Assembly: GCA_963920665.1 (NCBI GenBank)
Contig: OY987267.1
Coordinates: forward strand, 15,252,001-15,316,000
Source of the DNA: Straminergon stramineum
Lineage: Eukaryota > Streptophyta > Bryopsida > Hypnales > Calliergonaceae
Length of the DNA stretch: 64,000 nucleotides
Reading direction: 5' to 3'
Part shown: in pieces, positions 1 through 12,100 of the stretch
How positions within the stretch are numbered: position 1 is the stretch's first letter
Layout of the letters: each line of letters begins with the position of its first letter
Translations under genes and position numbers: made by a program
Notes under the pieces: generated by a model
Seen by the model: only the letters and a program-made list of their open reading frames with translations
What the model was told of the DNA's origin: nothing
The model's database searches: none

Positions 1-1504
1 TCATCTCAATACTGCCCTTAGTAACCTATGAGATATATTTTAGAACAAAATTATACACCAAAGCTATATGAGGATAGAATTGAATTGCAATTTAGATGCC
101 TAGGAATACGTTTGTTCACCATGATAGGGGTAGTTAGCTTAATCCCTAAGTGCTCTGCCACCTATATATATAAAATCATGGATGATGAACACAGTGCTTC
201 AAGCCATTGCTTTATCAAAATATTTTTTCATTTATCCAAATCACTTCTTGAATATTTGAAAGGTAAAAACCTTTCCTTATGACCAAGTTGATGAAATTGA
301 AGGAAATGATGTATTATACAATAATATAAGCAAAATTGTGAAAATGAATAAGGCAATAAATTTTCACCTACACCCTCTTAATAAACAATGCAAAACCACA
401 AGTACTCTAAGACAACATCTTTTCCATACATATTAATTGTATTTTTTCTAGCTTTCACTTTTTACATAGAATCTCTCTCTTAACACATGTATATGATCTA
501 TGAGTCCCTCATATTAGAACTTTGGGATTGTATATGGGACCCTAAATGAAAATACTCTTAATTCTTGCCAAACATTTAAGGTTGGAGTTAACAATGAAAC
601 ATTGGAGCCTATGATTGTCAATATGGTTAAACATCAAAGTCATCTATCCTAGATGCTTCATTTTACCATTGAAAATTAATGGAATATTTATTTTTATTTC
701 CAAGGATTAATTTAGATTTAGTCTACATGCCTAAAAGCTTTGGAATCTTTGTAAAAATTTGAAATTACTATAGATTTCGAAGAAAAAACAAAGAAAATTC
801 ATATCTAATACAAAATAAGCTCAAAAAATATGAATTTTTTTCCATGGTTGTATATTTGGGTATAAGATATCATGGTCTAAATCAAATTTTCATGTCATTT
901 TATAATTAGAAACATAATAGAATGTAGTAATAGACCAAAAATTAAAATGGTTATAAAATACACATTTAAGTTTTTGGAATTTTACAAAATTTCAAGTTTG
1001 GATTAAAAAATAAATTTATTTCCATCTTTGGATTCAAATTCAAAAAAGATCATTTTCAAGGCTAAAATTCAAATCAAGAGTAAAGGAAGTAGGCATTGCC
1101 AAATACATTAGAAAGGCATATTTTGTGATATGTGGATTTAGCATCTTTTTCTCTGAATTTTTTTGTAGTTTCTGAATGAGAATCTTTCCACTCCCATGTG
1201 ATGCACATACATGCAAAGAACTCTCATACAAAACTATGGATGAAAATCATCCATTTCCAATTAGATAAAGGCCTATTCCACCATTCATCAACCACTTTCT
1301 AGATGCATTGGCATTTTAGGGTTAAGGTAGGAGATCTATAAAGCATTCATTTAAGAGTTAATTCACAAGGGGAAGGGAGGTCTTCTTGAATTATTTTTTA
1401 GTAAATTTTTTCTTGAAAGGAAAACATAATGAACATTTAATCCAAGTTGTTTCATTTTTTGACATTTGTAGAATTAGTTATGAATTTTGAAGTTAGAATT
1501 ACAT
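1..1504. other. AT-rich spacer without a recognisable gene
   Basis: This stretch is AT-rich, with stops in all frames. The short open frames at 28-282 and 1040-1231 have no recognisable domain and the same composition as the surrounding DNA. A TTAA at 139-142 followed by CCCTAAGTGCTC closely resembles the left end of the short family A element at 49872, so a truncated relic of that family may begin here. I see nothing else. Confidence 0.5.
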
Positions 1505-2475
1505 AGGTTACTAAAAGCATCCCCCTAAAGTAATAAACTGCCTTTTTTCTAGCAACATAGCGATTTGGGGCAACTCACTACAAACAAATTTTTAATTTTT
1601 TTAATTTGAAATTATCATACAATATGTGCCCAAGGAGTAGCTTCAAGACTTGACAATTTTCATAACTTTTGACTAAATGATTAAGCAATTGTTGTATGAT
1701 ATGTAATTTTCATTGCTTAGCAAGCAACTTCAATAGTTCAAAAAAATTCTCTTAAAATCATTTATTTCATAAACAAAAATTGGAAATTGATTCTCTAGAT
1801 TTATCTTTATGTAGAGGGCTTTGAATCATTCCATTTTGATTATTGAAATGAAACTTATGAGGAGTTTTAGTTTGTGAGTAGTTATAGAATCTTTTCTCTA
1901 AAATAAACTTTGAAATTGTTTATTTAACTCGATTTTCTATATTTTTGAAAAATTAAATAAAATTATAGGATGTAGATTGTTTATTACAACCACTGGGATT
2001 GGCATTTTTCAATTCCATAACTAAATCCTTAACAATTTAGTATTTTGAATCATTCTCTACTTCTTTATACTTATTATTTTTTATATGTTGTGTAATTTTT
2101 ATACTTACTTTCCTTTCTGTTGTGCAATTCCAAATGATTTGAGTTTTTTCAAGCATGTAGCCAACTAGCCTTGAAGAATGAATCCAAAGAGTAACCACCA
2201 TTCTAGAATTTCTTTCATACAAATGTGACCTTGTGAAGTACAACTACCCTATTCTTTGTAGGGCCAAGAATTTTTTTTGTCAATTCAATTGCTAATATCT
2301 TGGAATTTACACAATGGAAATTTCTGAAATTTTTTCCACACCTTCTCAAAATAGCGTTCTATAAGATCATATGGTTTTATGTGTCCAATTTTCTTCTTAT
2401 ATTTGGTACTTGTACAAGAAATTGCAATTTTGGAGCGTTTTGGGTGAAAACGTAGTCAAAAACCTTTAGAAATTA
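1505..2475 (+). mobile_element. Diverged copy of TTAA-flanked family C element
   Basis: The stretch is collinear with the intact element at 47399-48351. Shared landmarks, in order, are the GCAACATAGCGATTT motif near the left end (about 1552), the TTCCATTTTGATT motif near 1830, the CAAGCATGTAGCCAAC motif near 2150 and the AGTCAAAAACCTTTAG motif at the right end (about 2453). The terminal CCCC/GGGG and TTAA are eroded here, so boundaries are approximate. No transposase frame is present. Confidence 0.6.
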
Positions 2476-2920
2476 ATATGTACATTGTTGGTGCATTGAT
2501 TGACAAATGCAATTAGTACATCGAAGAAAGAAAAATGTACCTTTGTGTTAAAGAATACTTTTAGAGTCTAGTTGCTTTGGGGATGTCCTACATTAAGTAA
2601 AGCATCTCCAACACATTAATACATCATCTTAGGGAAATACAAGGATATTGTTTTGTTGCCACAAATTTTTGTTTGTACCACTAGTGAAACTCGTTCAATT
2701 TTGTCTTCCAACCAACCACAAGGTAATTAGTGGCTCAAAGCAAAAAAATTCTCCATCATTGCTAATCCAATAAACTATTTGTGGAAGGAGAAGGGCATGG
2801 TCCTAGTATAGGGGTCCCCACAATTCAGATAATGAACCCTTCACAAATATAAGGTAGTAAGACTTGGAGAGACTTGACAAATTTTATAGGCAAAGATTAT
2901 CTTTGAAGTCTTGAATTTTT
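2476..2920. other. AT-rich spacer
   Basis: This is AT-rich sequence between the diverged family C element and the GC-rich leader of the first LEA_2 gene. I see no gene, RNA gene or clear repeat boundary. Confidence 0.4.
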
Positions 2921-2924
2921 CTTA

Positions 2925-4681
2925 GAAGTCATGAATGCTTCCAAGCAACCCGAGAGACTTCCTAATAGTAGCCAGGATTTTCTTCCTTCGAATCACAGGG
3001 GCCCTATACTAAGACTGTGCGCCAAAAGAAGTAGTTTTGGTGGAGTTGTTGTCCCGGGCAAAATTGCAATTTTTGCAGTGCCAAAGAGAATATTTTGGCA
3101 GGGTCAAACATTTATTGCACACTTTTCATCTTATAAACGCCAGGTTGGGCTTGCTTGGCATATTGCTGGTGTTGCTCTTACTTCACTCTGCGCTATGATT
3201 TCATTCTACAAGTCATGGACAGAGTGGGCCAGGTCACGAAGAAGGTCCATTTCCGGTGTCCGTCCGTCCGTCCGTCCGTCCGTTCTTCGTTCGTTATTCC
3301 GTTCGTTCATGTATGGACGAACGAACTCAAATCGTCGAGGGGGCGCGCAGACCCAGGTCCCGCTGCAGGCTGTACGTCGGCATTGAGAGGCGGAGGCGGC
3401 TGACCACCTCCCCAGCGTCCCAGACTTGCTCTTCTTGCCCATCCAAGCCTGCTTCTCGGCCAGTGCAAGCACCTCTGGGCGGAGCCACCTGGATGCGCGT
3501 GTCCTTCGCCGCATCATTTCCAGATCATCACAGCGTTTTCTCTTCTTGCGCGCGGCCTTTGCCGACTGCACAAGTTTCCCAGGCCAACCAAGGTTTCAGC
3601 AGTCTCTGCATTTTGCATGCACGTACCGTGTCCCGGCCTGGCAGAGCTAACTAACTAACAGCATATATAGGTTGCGGCGCAGGGAGGCAGGCAGGCAGGC
3701 AGAGGGGGTGCTCTAGTGCTCTGAACCCCCACGAAGGAGCCGTTGCTGGCCACGATTGGTTGCGACGTGCTGGCTTTTGCAGAGGTTTGAAACTTTGAAA
3801 TATTTGGGACGGGACGGTGACATGGATTGGGACTACATGTGCGGTTTTTAAGCAATCGGTAGGACGATAGGTGAAGTTTGGGGACGGACTGATGCTTGGC
3901 AGTACACAACTTGTGTGCTAGGGAGGGAGCTAGCTTAATTGGTACCTGCATTGGAGTGTGTGTGTGTGTGGTGTGCGGACTTTCGGAGCTTGCATGTGAA
4001 CGCATGCAGTGTGGAAGGGCTGGTAGATACATGCAGTCGAGACGATGGTTGCGTTTTGGTGTGCACTGAAAGTTAAAGAAAATTTGTGTGTTGCTCAGGG
4101 TCTATTCTGGGCTCGTGCTTGCAGGGAGAGCGCGTCGAGGCTGCACCTTTTGTAGTGCCTTCGAAGCTGTCGGGCATGCACACCAAGACAATGCTGTAAT
4201 GCTACTGTGCTTGTAGAGTACTCTTGGATTAAAATGCAGGCCTTTGAAGTTCTCTCTATGCGTTTATGTGTCACGCTGTTCTCCTCCCGTGAGCCTGTTC
4301 CCCCGACATTCCCCTGATGCTAACTTTCCCAAACTCTGTGAAGGCACACCTATTGACCGAATTTAATTTTTGGGGCCTCGATTCATACACATGTGGGAAA
4401 CACCGGTAGAAACCCTTACTGAGAGAGAGCGAACTACCATTTAAGTGCGTGGGCGTTTTCCAGGCGATAGCTTCAAGGACTGGGGTCTGCAGGAAGTCCA
4501 TTCTTATCGAGCTTGGTGCAGGGGATAGATAGATGCACGGTGGTTCCAGTACAAGTATTGTCAGCGGGATTGTCAGCTTTACAAACGAGTGTTCGACATT
4601 GTAGCTTCGGAGACGAGGACTGACGCCCTGTCGACGCATATCACTTAGAGCTGTAGCGTCGTGGTTTTGTGAGACTAAATC
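2925..4681 (+). promoter_or_regulatory. GC-rich promoter and leader of first LEA_2 gene
   Basis: Base composition changes sharply near 2.93 kb from AT-rich spacer to GC-rich sequence with simple repeats: (GTCC)n at about 3258-3285, (GGCA)n at about 3681-3703 and (TG)n at about 3956-3970. A TATATA box lies at 3664-3669, about 1.0 kb before the ATG at 4682. The paralogous gene shows the same arrangement, with its TATATA at 17211. This suggests transcription starts near 3.7 kb with a leader of about 1 kb, perhaps containing an intron. Open frames here (for example 2931-3386) are low-complexity and I do not consider them coding. Confidence 0.55.
3664..3669 (+). promoter_or_regulatory. Putative TATA box, first LEA_2 gene
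   Basis: TATATA lies in the context GCATATATAGG within the GC-rich leader, about 1018 bp upstream of the start codon at 4682. Its counterpart upstream of the paralog supports the call. No transcript data are available. Confidence 0.45.
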
Positions 4682-6376
4682 ATGTCGAGGTATGGGCGGA
4701 TGCGTGCCTCTTTCGACTCGGACGCCAGCTTGGGCGCGATGACCTCGCCGCCGCTGTCGCCCCCTCGCCACGGCCACCCGGTCTACTTCGTGCAGTCGCC
4801 TTCGCGCGACTCCATTCAGGACGGCGACTCGATGTCGCAGTCGCAGACCTTCTCGCGCGCCATGGCCACGCCGCTTGAGAGCCCGTCGGCGAGCCCGCTG
4901 CACCCCAATTGCAAGCACTTCAAGCAGGCGTCCATGGACTCGCTCCCGTTCGGCGCGCATACGCCCAAGCCCGGGTCGCGGCGTGTGCTGCCTCAGCCAG
5001 GCGGCAACGTCGCGGGCGGCGTCACGAAGAAGGGCTCTTACCGGCCGTGGACGCCGGGCAGTACCATTTTGGAGGAGGAGGAAGGCGCGGCGGCGGGCGA
5101 GAAGTCCAGGGCGCGGCTGTCTCGCTGCTGCTTGGTGTGGATCGCCGTCTTCTTCACCATGGTGGTGTTCTTCGCCGGCGCGCTGCTGTTCTGGGCTGTC
5201 ACCATGCCCAAGGCGCCGCATGTCACCGTTCAGGTACGTCTAGGCACGGGAAACGCCAGCCCCATGCCTTCTTCGTAGAAATTGATTCTATAAGCTCTTG
5301 CTAGTCTTTGCAAGGTTTTAAGCTGACAGTGCCTTGATGCAAGCACAAGATGCACTGCCTTGGTTATTAGCTCGACTTGCTGATTATAGGGACATACCGT
5401 ATTATTCTCAATTGGCGTATTGGTGATGGGGGGTGGGGTGAGGTTTACATAATGCTCGAATTATGGAGATGTGAGTGCTTGCTTCAGATATATTAATTGT
5501 GGTTTCAATGGCTTTTCCAAATTCTGATATCTCAATCTTCCTCTTCTGTGTGTATATATATATATTTTTTGTATCTTTCTGCTCGGTCGATACTGTGGGG
5601 ATCCTTCTTAATTGTGTCTCATGAGCTCCTTTCCATCTGGTACGTAAGAAACCCGACAATACTTCTATTGTGTGTACCATGAGGGTACTTGGAATTATGA
5701 CTTGGACCATATTTGTCGTCTCCATCATGACATACAGTACTACTTCGTGTGCAGAGTGTAGCGTTTTCATACTTCGGTTTAGAAGACGGAGTCGATAACT
5801 CGGGAGTGCCGACGATGGTGGCGTCACTCAACTCTACCGCAACGCTGCAGCTCTACAATCCGTCCCGGTTTTTTGGATATCACGTTAAAGGCTCTCCACT
5901 GGGATTCAAGTACCTCGAACTCTCCATAGCTGGAGGCCAGGTACCTACATTTACTCGAACCCAGAGACAAAACCTATGTGCATGCATGCAAGTGGAGATT
6001 TTGAAGCATGCAGATTACTTAGTGACCATGGCCTGACAAGATCGGTGGGTATGAACTGTCTCGCTGTGTGTGTGTGCAGCTACACCCATTTTACCTGCAA
6101 AGGCGCTCTACAAAGAAAGTTACAGTGGCCATCACTGCAGACAAGCAATTTCTTCATGGGGCTGGACCCAGTTTTGACCAAAGCTATACCTCGGAACCTG
6201 CCGGCGGGGGCGTGACCTTAAAACTGGAGGGCACCATCTACACACGAGCTTACGTGATGGGCCAAATGCTGAAGAACAAATTCAGTGGCCCTGTCGCATG
6301 CACTTTTAAGTTTGCAGCAGGAGGGCCTACGCAATGGAAGGTGCAGCAACTGGCGTGCCCAAAGGCTGCTTCATAG
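4682..6376 (+). CDS. LEA_2 single-pass membrane protein, cellulose synthase companion (CC1/CC2)-like, copy 1
   Basis: The three exons are 4682-5233, 5755-5940 and 6080-6376, all joined in phase 0 with GT..AG introns, giving 344 aa. The start is the first ATG of a frame shared exactly with the paralog. Residues 1-149 form a Ser/Pro-rich cytosolic tail with GHPVYFVQSPSRDS (31-44), KPGSRRV (96-102) and an acidic LEEEE run. A hydrophobic segment at about 150-173 is the single membrane span. The rest is a LEA_2-type beta domain (LNSTATLQLYNPS, FFGYHVKGSPL, ending in RAYVMG and CTFKF). The VYFVQSPSRDS tail, KPGSR motif, one span and external LEA_2 domain are the plan of Arabidopsis CC1/CC2. Those proteins link cellulose synthase complexes to cortical microtubules and support cellulose synthesis under salt stress. 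The family plan is seen; the microtubule role here is inferred. A generic NHL/LEA_2 protein is the alternative. Confidence 0.88.
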
Positions 6377-8164
6377 GGGGTCAACATGAAGCGGTTGTCC
6401 TTTCAGAAATTCAGCTCTAGAGCAAAATTTGCTTGCTGAACTTTGAAGTGCATGAATCGTGTGTTTGAAAGAAGCTCCGATCCAAGGGCTTTGTGTTCTA
6501 TAGCACTTGGATCATCAACTGAACGCTGAGAACGGAGTGGGTCAGACTCCCAAGCATGGTTTAGTTTCAGGTTTCATATCATAGCTTGGATTTCTCACGG
6601 TTGATTGTATTTTATATAGATGAATTCCTGGGCACTGAACAATTGAGTGCACAGGGCGGTTTTGCATGTCTAGATATTTCTACCTTGTATTTCTAGATAC
6701 AAACAACTTAGAATTGAGTATAGGGAAGTGTAGATATTGGAAGTTACATGACTGCAGTTTCGCACTGTATCACCGAATGCAGAGCGTTATTGCTTAGATA
6801 TTAAACTAGAACTAGCAAGAGTTCTGTGGGTTTGTTGTGACTTACGGTGATTTGAATCAGTAGCTTCGTTATGACTTCTAGCATTTAAAATGTAGCTGAG
6901 ACTACATCAGTGGACGTTTGGATCACCACTAATCAATAATTTAGGAGAACCTAATGACAGCAGTCTTCATGTATGTTCTGAATTGTAGCTAGAAATAGCT
7001 CTATTAAGTATTAAGCCTTGCTGACTCAACATCGTGATATTTTCTTGAATGATCTGGATGTGAATGTAAAGGGAAGATCTGGATATGAAGGTGAAGGAGA
7101 TATTCTACACGCCGATTTTAGTGCATTGATCATAATTGTATTAGTTGCTGGCACTGGCCATGGCTGTTGTCAGGTCTCTTGTGTTGTGAAGTACGCTTGT
7201 GTAAGTGAGAATTGGCTTGGCGTGAATTCCAAGTCAAATCCAGGAACGTTTTCATAGAGTACTGGTGAAGAAAGTGCAGCTAGCGTTGCCAGAGGGAGCC
7301 CATTCCTTCCAGCTTTGATTTTGCTGAATCAATGCAACAGAGCTCCTGAGTGAAAATTTCACTTCCCACAAGACAGCATTGATTTGATTGCTAAGTTAAT
7401 GCAGACAAATTATTTCACTACCATCTTCTTCGCCTGGATTGCGAAGGCTTGTTAATTTACAGACGAGTTTTTTGGCTTTGGTTTTGTGTCGATCGTACTG
7501 TTTTCGTTCTGTGCATTGGCAAATTCTTGTGGTACAGTGGAAGTGCAGTGGCAAATGCTGGTGATTCTGTGAAAGTACAGGGACTGGTACTAATGATGAA
7601 GATTAACCTTTTGCCTGAATTGGCTAGTCAGACAGGTCATGAGGTCGGTGACTGGAAGTATGGGGACGATGTCTGATTCTCCTGTCAGTTTTCTCGTCTA
7701 TCTGCAGATTGCTGAAGATCAACTGCAGTCTCTTTTGGGAAGGGAGGTGTTAATGAGAGCTACCCCTAATAGGAATTTGAGTATGTTTCTTATTATTAAA
7801 ATGTTTTTGTTTTGTTTTGTTTTTAATGTTTGGATTTTCTTTAATTGATTCCAGATCTTTGAGCAATTAGCACAAATTTGATGGACATTGTTAAAACTAA
7901 GAAACTCTATGTAGATTATATGCAAATGCACTGATGATTCCAGATGCGATGCTAGTGAATGAAAGAAGGCTCTCATGTTGAGAAGGTATACATTTTAGAT
8001 TTTAATTAGTAGCAATTGATGTTGCAATTAATCCCAAAGTACTTTGAAATTTTTTCCTCCCTTTGATGAGAGCAAAGGGTGGAGTGAAAAGAGATTTGCC
8101 ATATCTAGCACAAAGGGCAAGATTTTGACAATTACCAAAATATTGAGAATCTCATATAGCTCTC
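6377..8164. other. 3' flank of first LEA_2 gene and spacer
   Basis: The first few hundred bases probably hold the 3' untranslated region. The rest is moderately AT-rich. Open frames at 7018-7257, 7449-7676 and 7639-7848 show no domain. I see no RNA gene or terminal repeat. Confidence 0.45.
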
Positions 8165-8634
8165 TTAAACCCTAAATGTTTATCAAACATTCATAACTTC
8201 TTGGATTGATATGAAAATTTTACCACAATAACTAGACTTAAAGGGGAATACAATCTAATAAATTTGATTGAAAACAAACATTGGATGAAGGAAATGCAAG
8301 CCCCCAAAGTTGTAGCCATTAAATTGCAATTTGGTGAACTCAAATTGAACCAGTGAACATCAAATGGTTTCCAAGAAATCAATACATTTTGGATTGATTT
8401 GCAAGCCCCAAAAGTTGTAGCCATTAAATTGCAATTTGGTGAACTCAAATTGAACCACTGAACATTAAATGGCTTCCAAGAAATCAATACATTTTGGATT
8501 GATTTGAAAATTTTGCACAAATTTTATAAGTTTTATAAAATTCAAACATTGGATGCAAAAGTTGATAGTACTTCAAGTTGGACTTCCAAACTATGTGGGA
8601 ACACTTTTGGTCTCATGGAGTGCTTAGAGGTTAA
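8165..8634 (+). mobile_element. Shortened family D element
   Basis: This is a 470 bp block from a TTAA (8165-8168, followed by ACCCTAAATG) to a TTAA (8631-8634, preceded by a GAGG-like end). Its interior matches the right-hand half of the 960 bp elements at 34070 and 36612, including TTGGATTGATATGAAAATTTT, ACATTGGATGAAGGA and the AACTCAAATTGAAC motif. The left roughly 400 bp of the full-length form are missing, and a 105 bp internal tandem duplication has been added. It is non-coding. Confidence 0.6.
8296..8505 (+). repeat. Tandem duplication, 2 x 105 bp
   Basis: Two adjacent units start with GCAAGCCCC at 8296 and 8401 and differ at only a few positions. They lie inside the shortened family D element and create a repetitive antisense open frame (8191-8520) that should not be called a gene. 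Confidence 0.85.
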
Positions 8635-9414
8635 AAGATGGGACAAATAAAAATCCTACTTTGTCATGCTTTATTGGGAGCTCATAAAGTTGGAAAAAAA
8701 ATTGGTATTCCATCTTACATTGTGAATGGGGTTCTTCGTATGAAGTGGACTATTATAGGATTGAAATTGTTGGGCAATCTTTAGTCTTTGTATAGTACGT
8801 CATGTGGGACAAAGCCAACAAATTGCTTCAAGACACTATTTCATCCAAATAACTTCCATTTATCTTAATTAATGTTTGAATCTTTGCACAAAAACCTTTG
8901 TTATGTCCAATTTGATGAAATTGAAATAGGTAGTATATTTGTACAAAAATATTTTAAAATTTGTATGAGTTAAAAAAAATGACATAGGCATTAAAGAAAA
9001 CCAATCTCTTATTATGCACCATGCATACTTTTTGAAATAAATCAATGAATGTCAAACTTTTGAGTTGATTTAATCCCTAAAGTTCAAAAGTCTACTATTT
9101 CAAGTAGGTTTGTGTCCTCAATTTTTTTAAAGAATTTTTGAAACTTATCTCAAAGATAGGAAATCACATTAGCTTTCTAAGAATATAATTTTTCTTTCAA
9201 TAAGTGAGTGAGAGAAAAAGTTATGCCACCCTAAGTCCAAAAAGCAATTTGCTAGGCAACACAAAAAAATCATAAAAAGTTGAAGTTCTAAGTTCTTTCC
9301 TTTTTGTCTATATGTGAAATTTTGATTCATTCCATTTTGATTAGTGATGTGAAATTTATGAAATTTTTTGTTTTCTACGTAATCATTATATCATCCTAGG
9401 AAAATAACTAGAAG
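8635..9414. other. AT-rich spacer
   Basis: AT-rich sequence with no open frame of note and no recognised repeat boundary. A TTAA followed by TCCCTAAAG near 9069 could be a decayed family end. Confidence 0.35.
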
Positions 9415-9655
9415 TGTTATCATACAAGCCTAGCCAATCTTGAGCACATCAACCTAAAAGACTTAAAACATGTGTTATAGGTGCCTATATTATAGAAACT
9501 TTCCAGGATTGTATAATACCCATGTTATAGATAACTATATTTTAGGTGTTTTTGTTATATGCACCTTCAATGGTTGTAGATATCTACTTATACATTTGCT
9601 CTAGGCTCATATGTTCACATTTCCATGCTCATATGCTAGCATCATTGGCTTCTGG
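9415..9655 (-). mobile_element. Family E miniature element, copy 1
   Basis: Read on the minus strand, the sequence begins with an AATGATGCTAGCATATGAGC-like end near 9650 and continues through the alternating ATAGGTGTTTATA-type motifs seen in the copies at 55165 and 56645. The ends are imperfect inverted repeats related to TGCTA..GTGAGC. It is non-coding and boundaries are approximate. Confidence 0.5.
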
Positions 9656-12100
9656 AACAATCTCAACATTGGGTTTAGTGTATTTCAATTCCATCTTAGA
9701 AATATCAATGATTTAGTTTTTCCTTATGTCTTAAATCTACTTCTATGTAGCAATTTTTTTAAGAATGAATATCAAGTACATTTTTAAATTAAAAAAATTC
9801 TCCGACTCTTGACTCAATTCTTCAACATAAAAGATTAGAAATTATAAATCTTCCTTATAAAAAAGTAAATTAAGAAGATTCAAAGCCAAAAAATAAAATA
9901 AAATAAAATAAGGTGCAAAAAACACTTGTTTTCTTCAATTCAAATGCAAATATCTTGCAATCTACAAGGTCAAAGTTTTTGAGATTTCTTCCCACAAATT
10001 TTATAATATTTTAGTGCAAGATCATATGTTTAGATATGAAGGGTTAAAAAAATTAAAAAATAAATTATACAATAGTCCATGATGAATGCTTATACCAATA
10101 TATACTACTAGAATATGATCAATTAGCCACTTGTTGATGGTGTGACTATCTTGAGGACAATTCACACTTGACGAAAATGACAAAGTTGGTACTTGGATTT
10201 AAGGCCCCAAAATTTAAATGAGGTTGCAAACCAATTGAATGAACACATTTCACATATTCATAGTTATATATCTTTCATGGCTACAACTTTATGAGCAAGA
10301 CATGGGTGGAAGGATGGAGTTTTAGAATAAATCATTTCAACTAACATTCAATACTCAACTACATAATAAACTTCTTTCATGCACACTCTTAAATAGTGAG
10401 TTGCATGGGTAGGATAAAAAAGAAAAACAAAATATGTTCTAAAAGCACAGTAATGGTCTAGAGTTGATTTTAAGAAGTTTTGTACTTTGTTGACAATGTG
10501 GAAAAAATTGGCAACTAACTTGCCAAATATTGAACCTTGCTTTAGTGGTTAGGGACCCTAATGGCTAGTTCAAAGTTAGTTGGTGGAATTGGGAAAAAAA
10601 TTAGTTGCAATTTGAAAACATTGGCAAATAAAAAATGGAAAAAATATAAATTTTTTTTGTCTAAAGTAAAAAAAATAGATAAAACAATTAAATTCAATAC
10701 TAAAAAAAATAGTTCAATTTAGGAATTAAAGAAAAATAGCTAATAAAACTCAAAAACATCTCAAATACTACCTCACACCTTAAATTTAGACCTTGCATTT
10801 TTCAAGGCTCTATTGATTCCTCAATATGCCTAAAACATGAGGACCTTTAAAAAAAAAGTGTTAACCTTCCACTCTTAGTTCATTGTTGGAGTTCTTGTAT
10901 ATATGGATGCCTCATCACATAATATTGTTAACTAGCCTAAACCATTCTCCTTTGGAGATTGGGATAATCCCTTCTTAGATCTATGGGAATGAATTTAGTT
11001 TAATTTGCAAAGAATCATTGCCTGGTTGGGGAGTTGCAACGCTAGTGTCATTCATAAATTGAGAAGTTACAAAGAGTCATTGACTAACTAGGAAGTTGCA
11101 ATGTTGGGGGCTCCTACTTTCTTGGAGAGCAAAAAACACATACTGATGTTGGTTAATTGTTATAATGTTATGTGGTTGCCCTACTAAGGCAATGCTCTAA
11201 ATTAGCAACCTATCATTTTGACATGATTTAGAAGTAGTTCTACTCCAATAGTACATATGCCATTTTGGCCATTTTTCCCAGTATACTAACAATGATAATT
11301 GATATTATCTGCACTACTTGATTTTAAATGTTTATGTCTACAAAATATTCATCAAACATAAGAATATGGCCACCTAGGCATGTAAAAAATGATGTGCTAG
11401 AGTGGCTATTACGAACCTTGGAGTTGTAGGCAGAGCTCCAACCTTCCCCCTTGTACGTTGTGAATCCATACAATCGTACATTCAGGAGCTATGTGGTGAC
11501 TTGTGCAACATCTTCAATGGTTGTGAATTGTCACCTACTGCTGCACGAGGTATTTGAGGTAGGTTGAGACAAAGACTAAAGACGGATTCTCCTCAGTCCA
11601 TGGTTGTATGTTAACAAAGAGACCCTTATTTATTGAGTGGCTTGGGCCTTTCTTGATGTGACCGCTTTGTTGGAAGAGCAACGATGGGGTGCAAATTCCC
11701 CCAGGGCTCACTAGGAGGTGTTGCGACTATGTCCAATGCACTTGGGTGCCCATGCTCTCAGAAAAATCTTGATGCATTTTAAAAATCAAATTAGTATGGA
11801 TAACTACCACCAATTATCATTCTTATTAATGTAAAGTAGTCTACTCTAAAAGCGCCCGTGCTCTTAAAAGCAATCATAAAGTAAAGGTAGATATTGCTTT
11901 CTTCAATGTATCAATAGTATAAATTTTAGGAGTGATGGTCACTTCTAGTGAACACATCATTTTAACTTCAAAAAAATCGTATCAAATTTCACAAAAGTCC
12001 AAAAACTATGGAATGACTTGGGATAGATGCCAATTCCATTAGTTTCTTCCTACACAAATTTACTAAAAATTGTTTCAAGAAATTTAGCTTCCACAGAAAA
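9656..12100. other. AT-rich spacer with repeat fragments
   Basis: Contains an (AAATA)n run near 9889-9912, one family G copy (listed separately), and a moderately GC-balanced stretch at about 11.40-11.76 kb that looks different from its neighbours but has no open frame or domain I can identify. I see no RNA gene. Confidence 0.4.
10548..10770 (+). repeat. Family G repeat, copy 1
   Basis: Shares with 16150-16400, 16627-16830 (inverted) and 52635-52840 the ordered motifs GTTGGTGGAATTGGG, GTTGCAAT/ACTTGAAAACAT, TAGTTCA and ATTAAAGAAAA. Probably a dispersed non-coding element. Termini are not sharply defined. Confidence 0.55.

Noticed and set aside
3206..3654. Several open frames in the first LEA_2 leader
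   Set aside because: They arise from the (GTCC)n repeat, which keeps all phases open. No domain, and the region is upstream of a clear start at 4682.
4271..5221. Minus-strand 316-codon open frame opposite exon 1 of the first LEA_2 gene, with a 245-codon counterpart at 18344-19081
   Set aside because: It is Arg/His/Ala-rich and domain-free, and is explained by the GC-rich third positions of the sense gene. The paralog shares it only because the exons are nearly identical.
8191..8520. 109-codon minus-strand frame with repeated protein segments
   Set aside because: The repetition is the 105 bp DNA tandem duplication inside a non-coding family D element.
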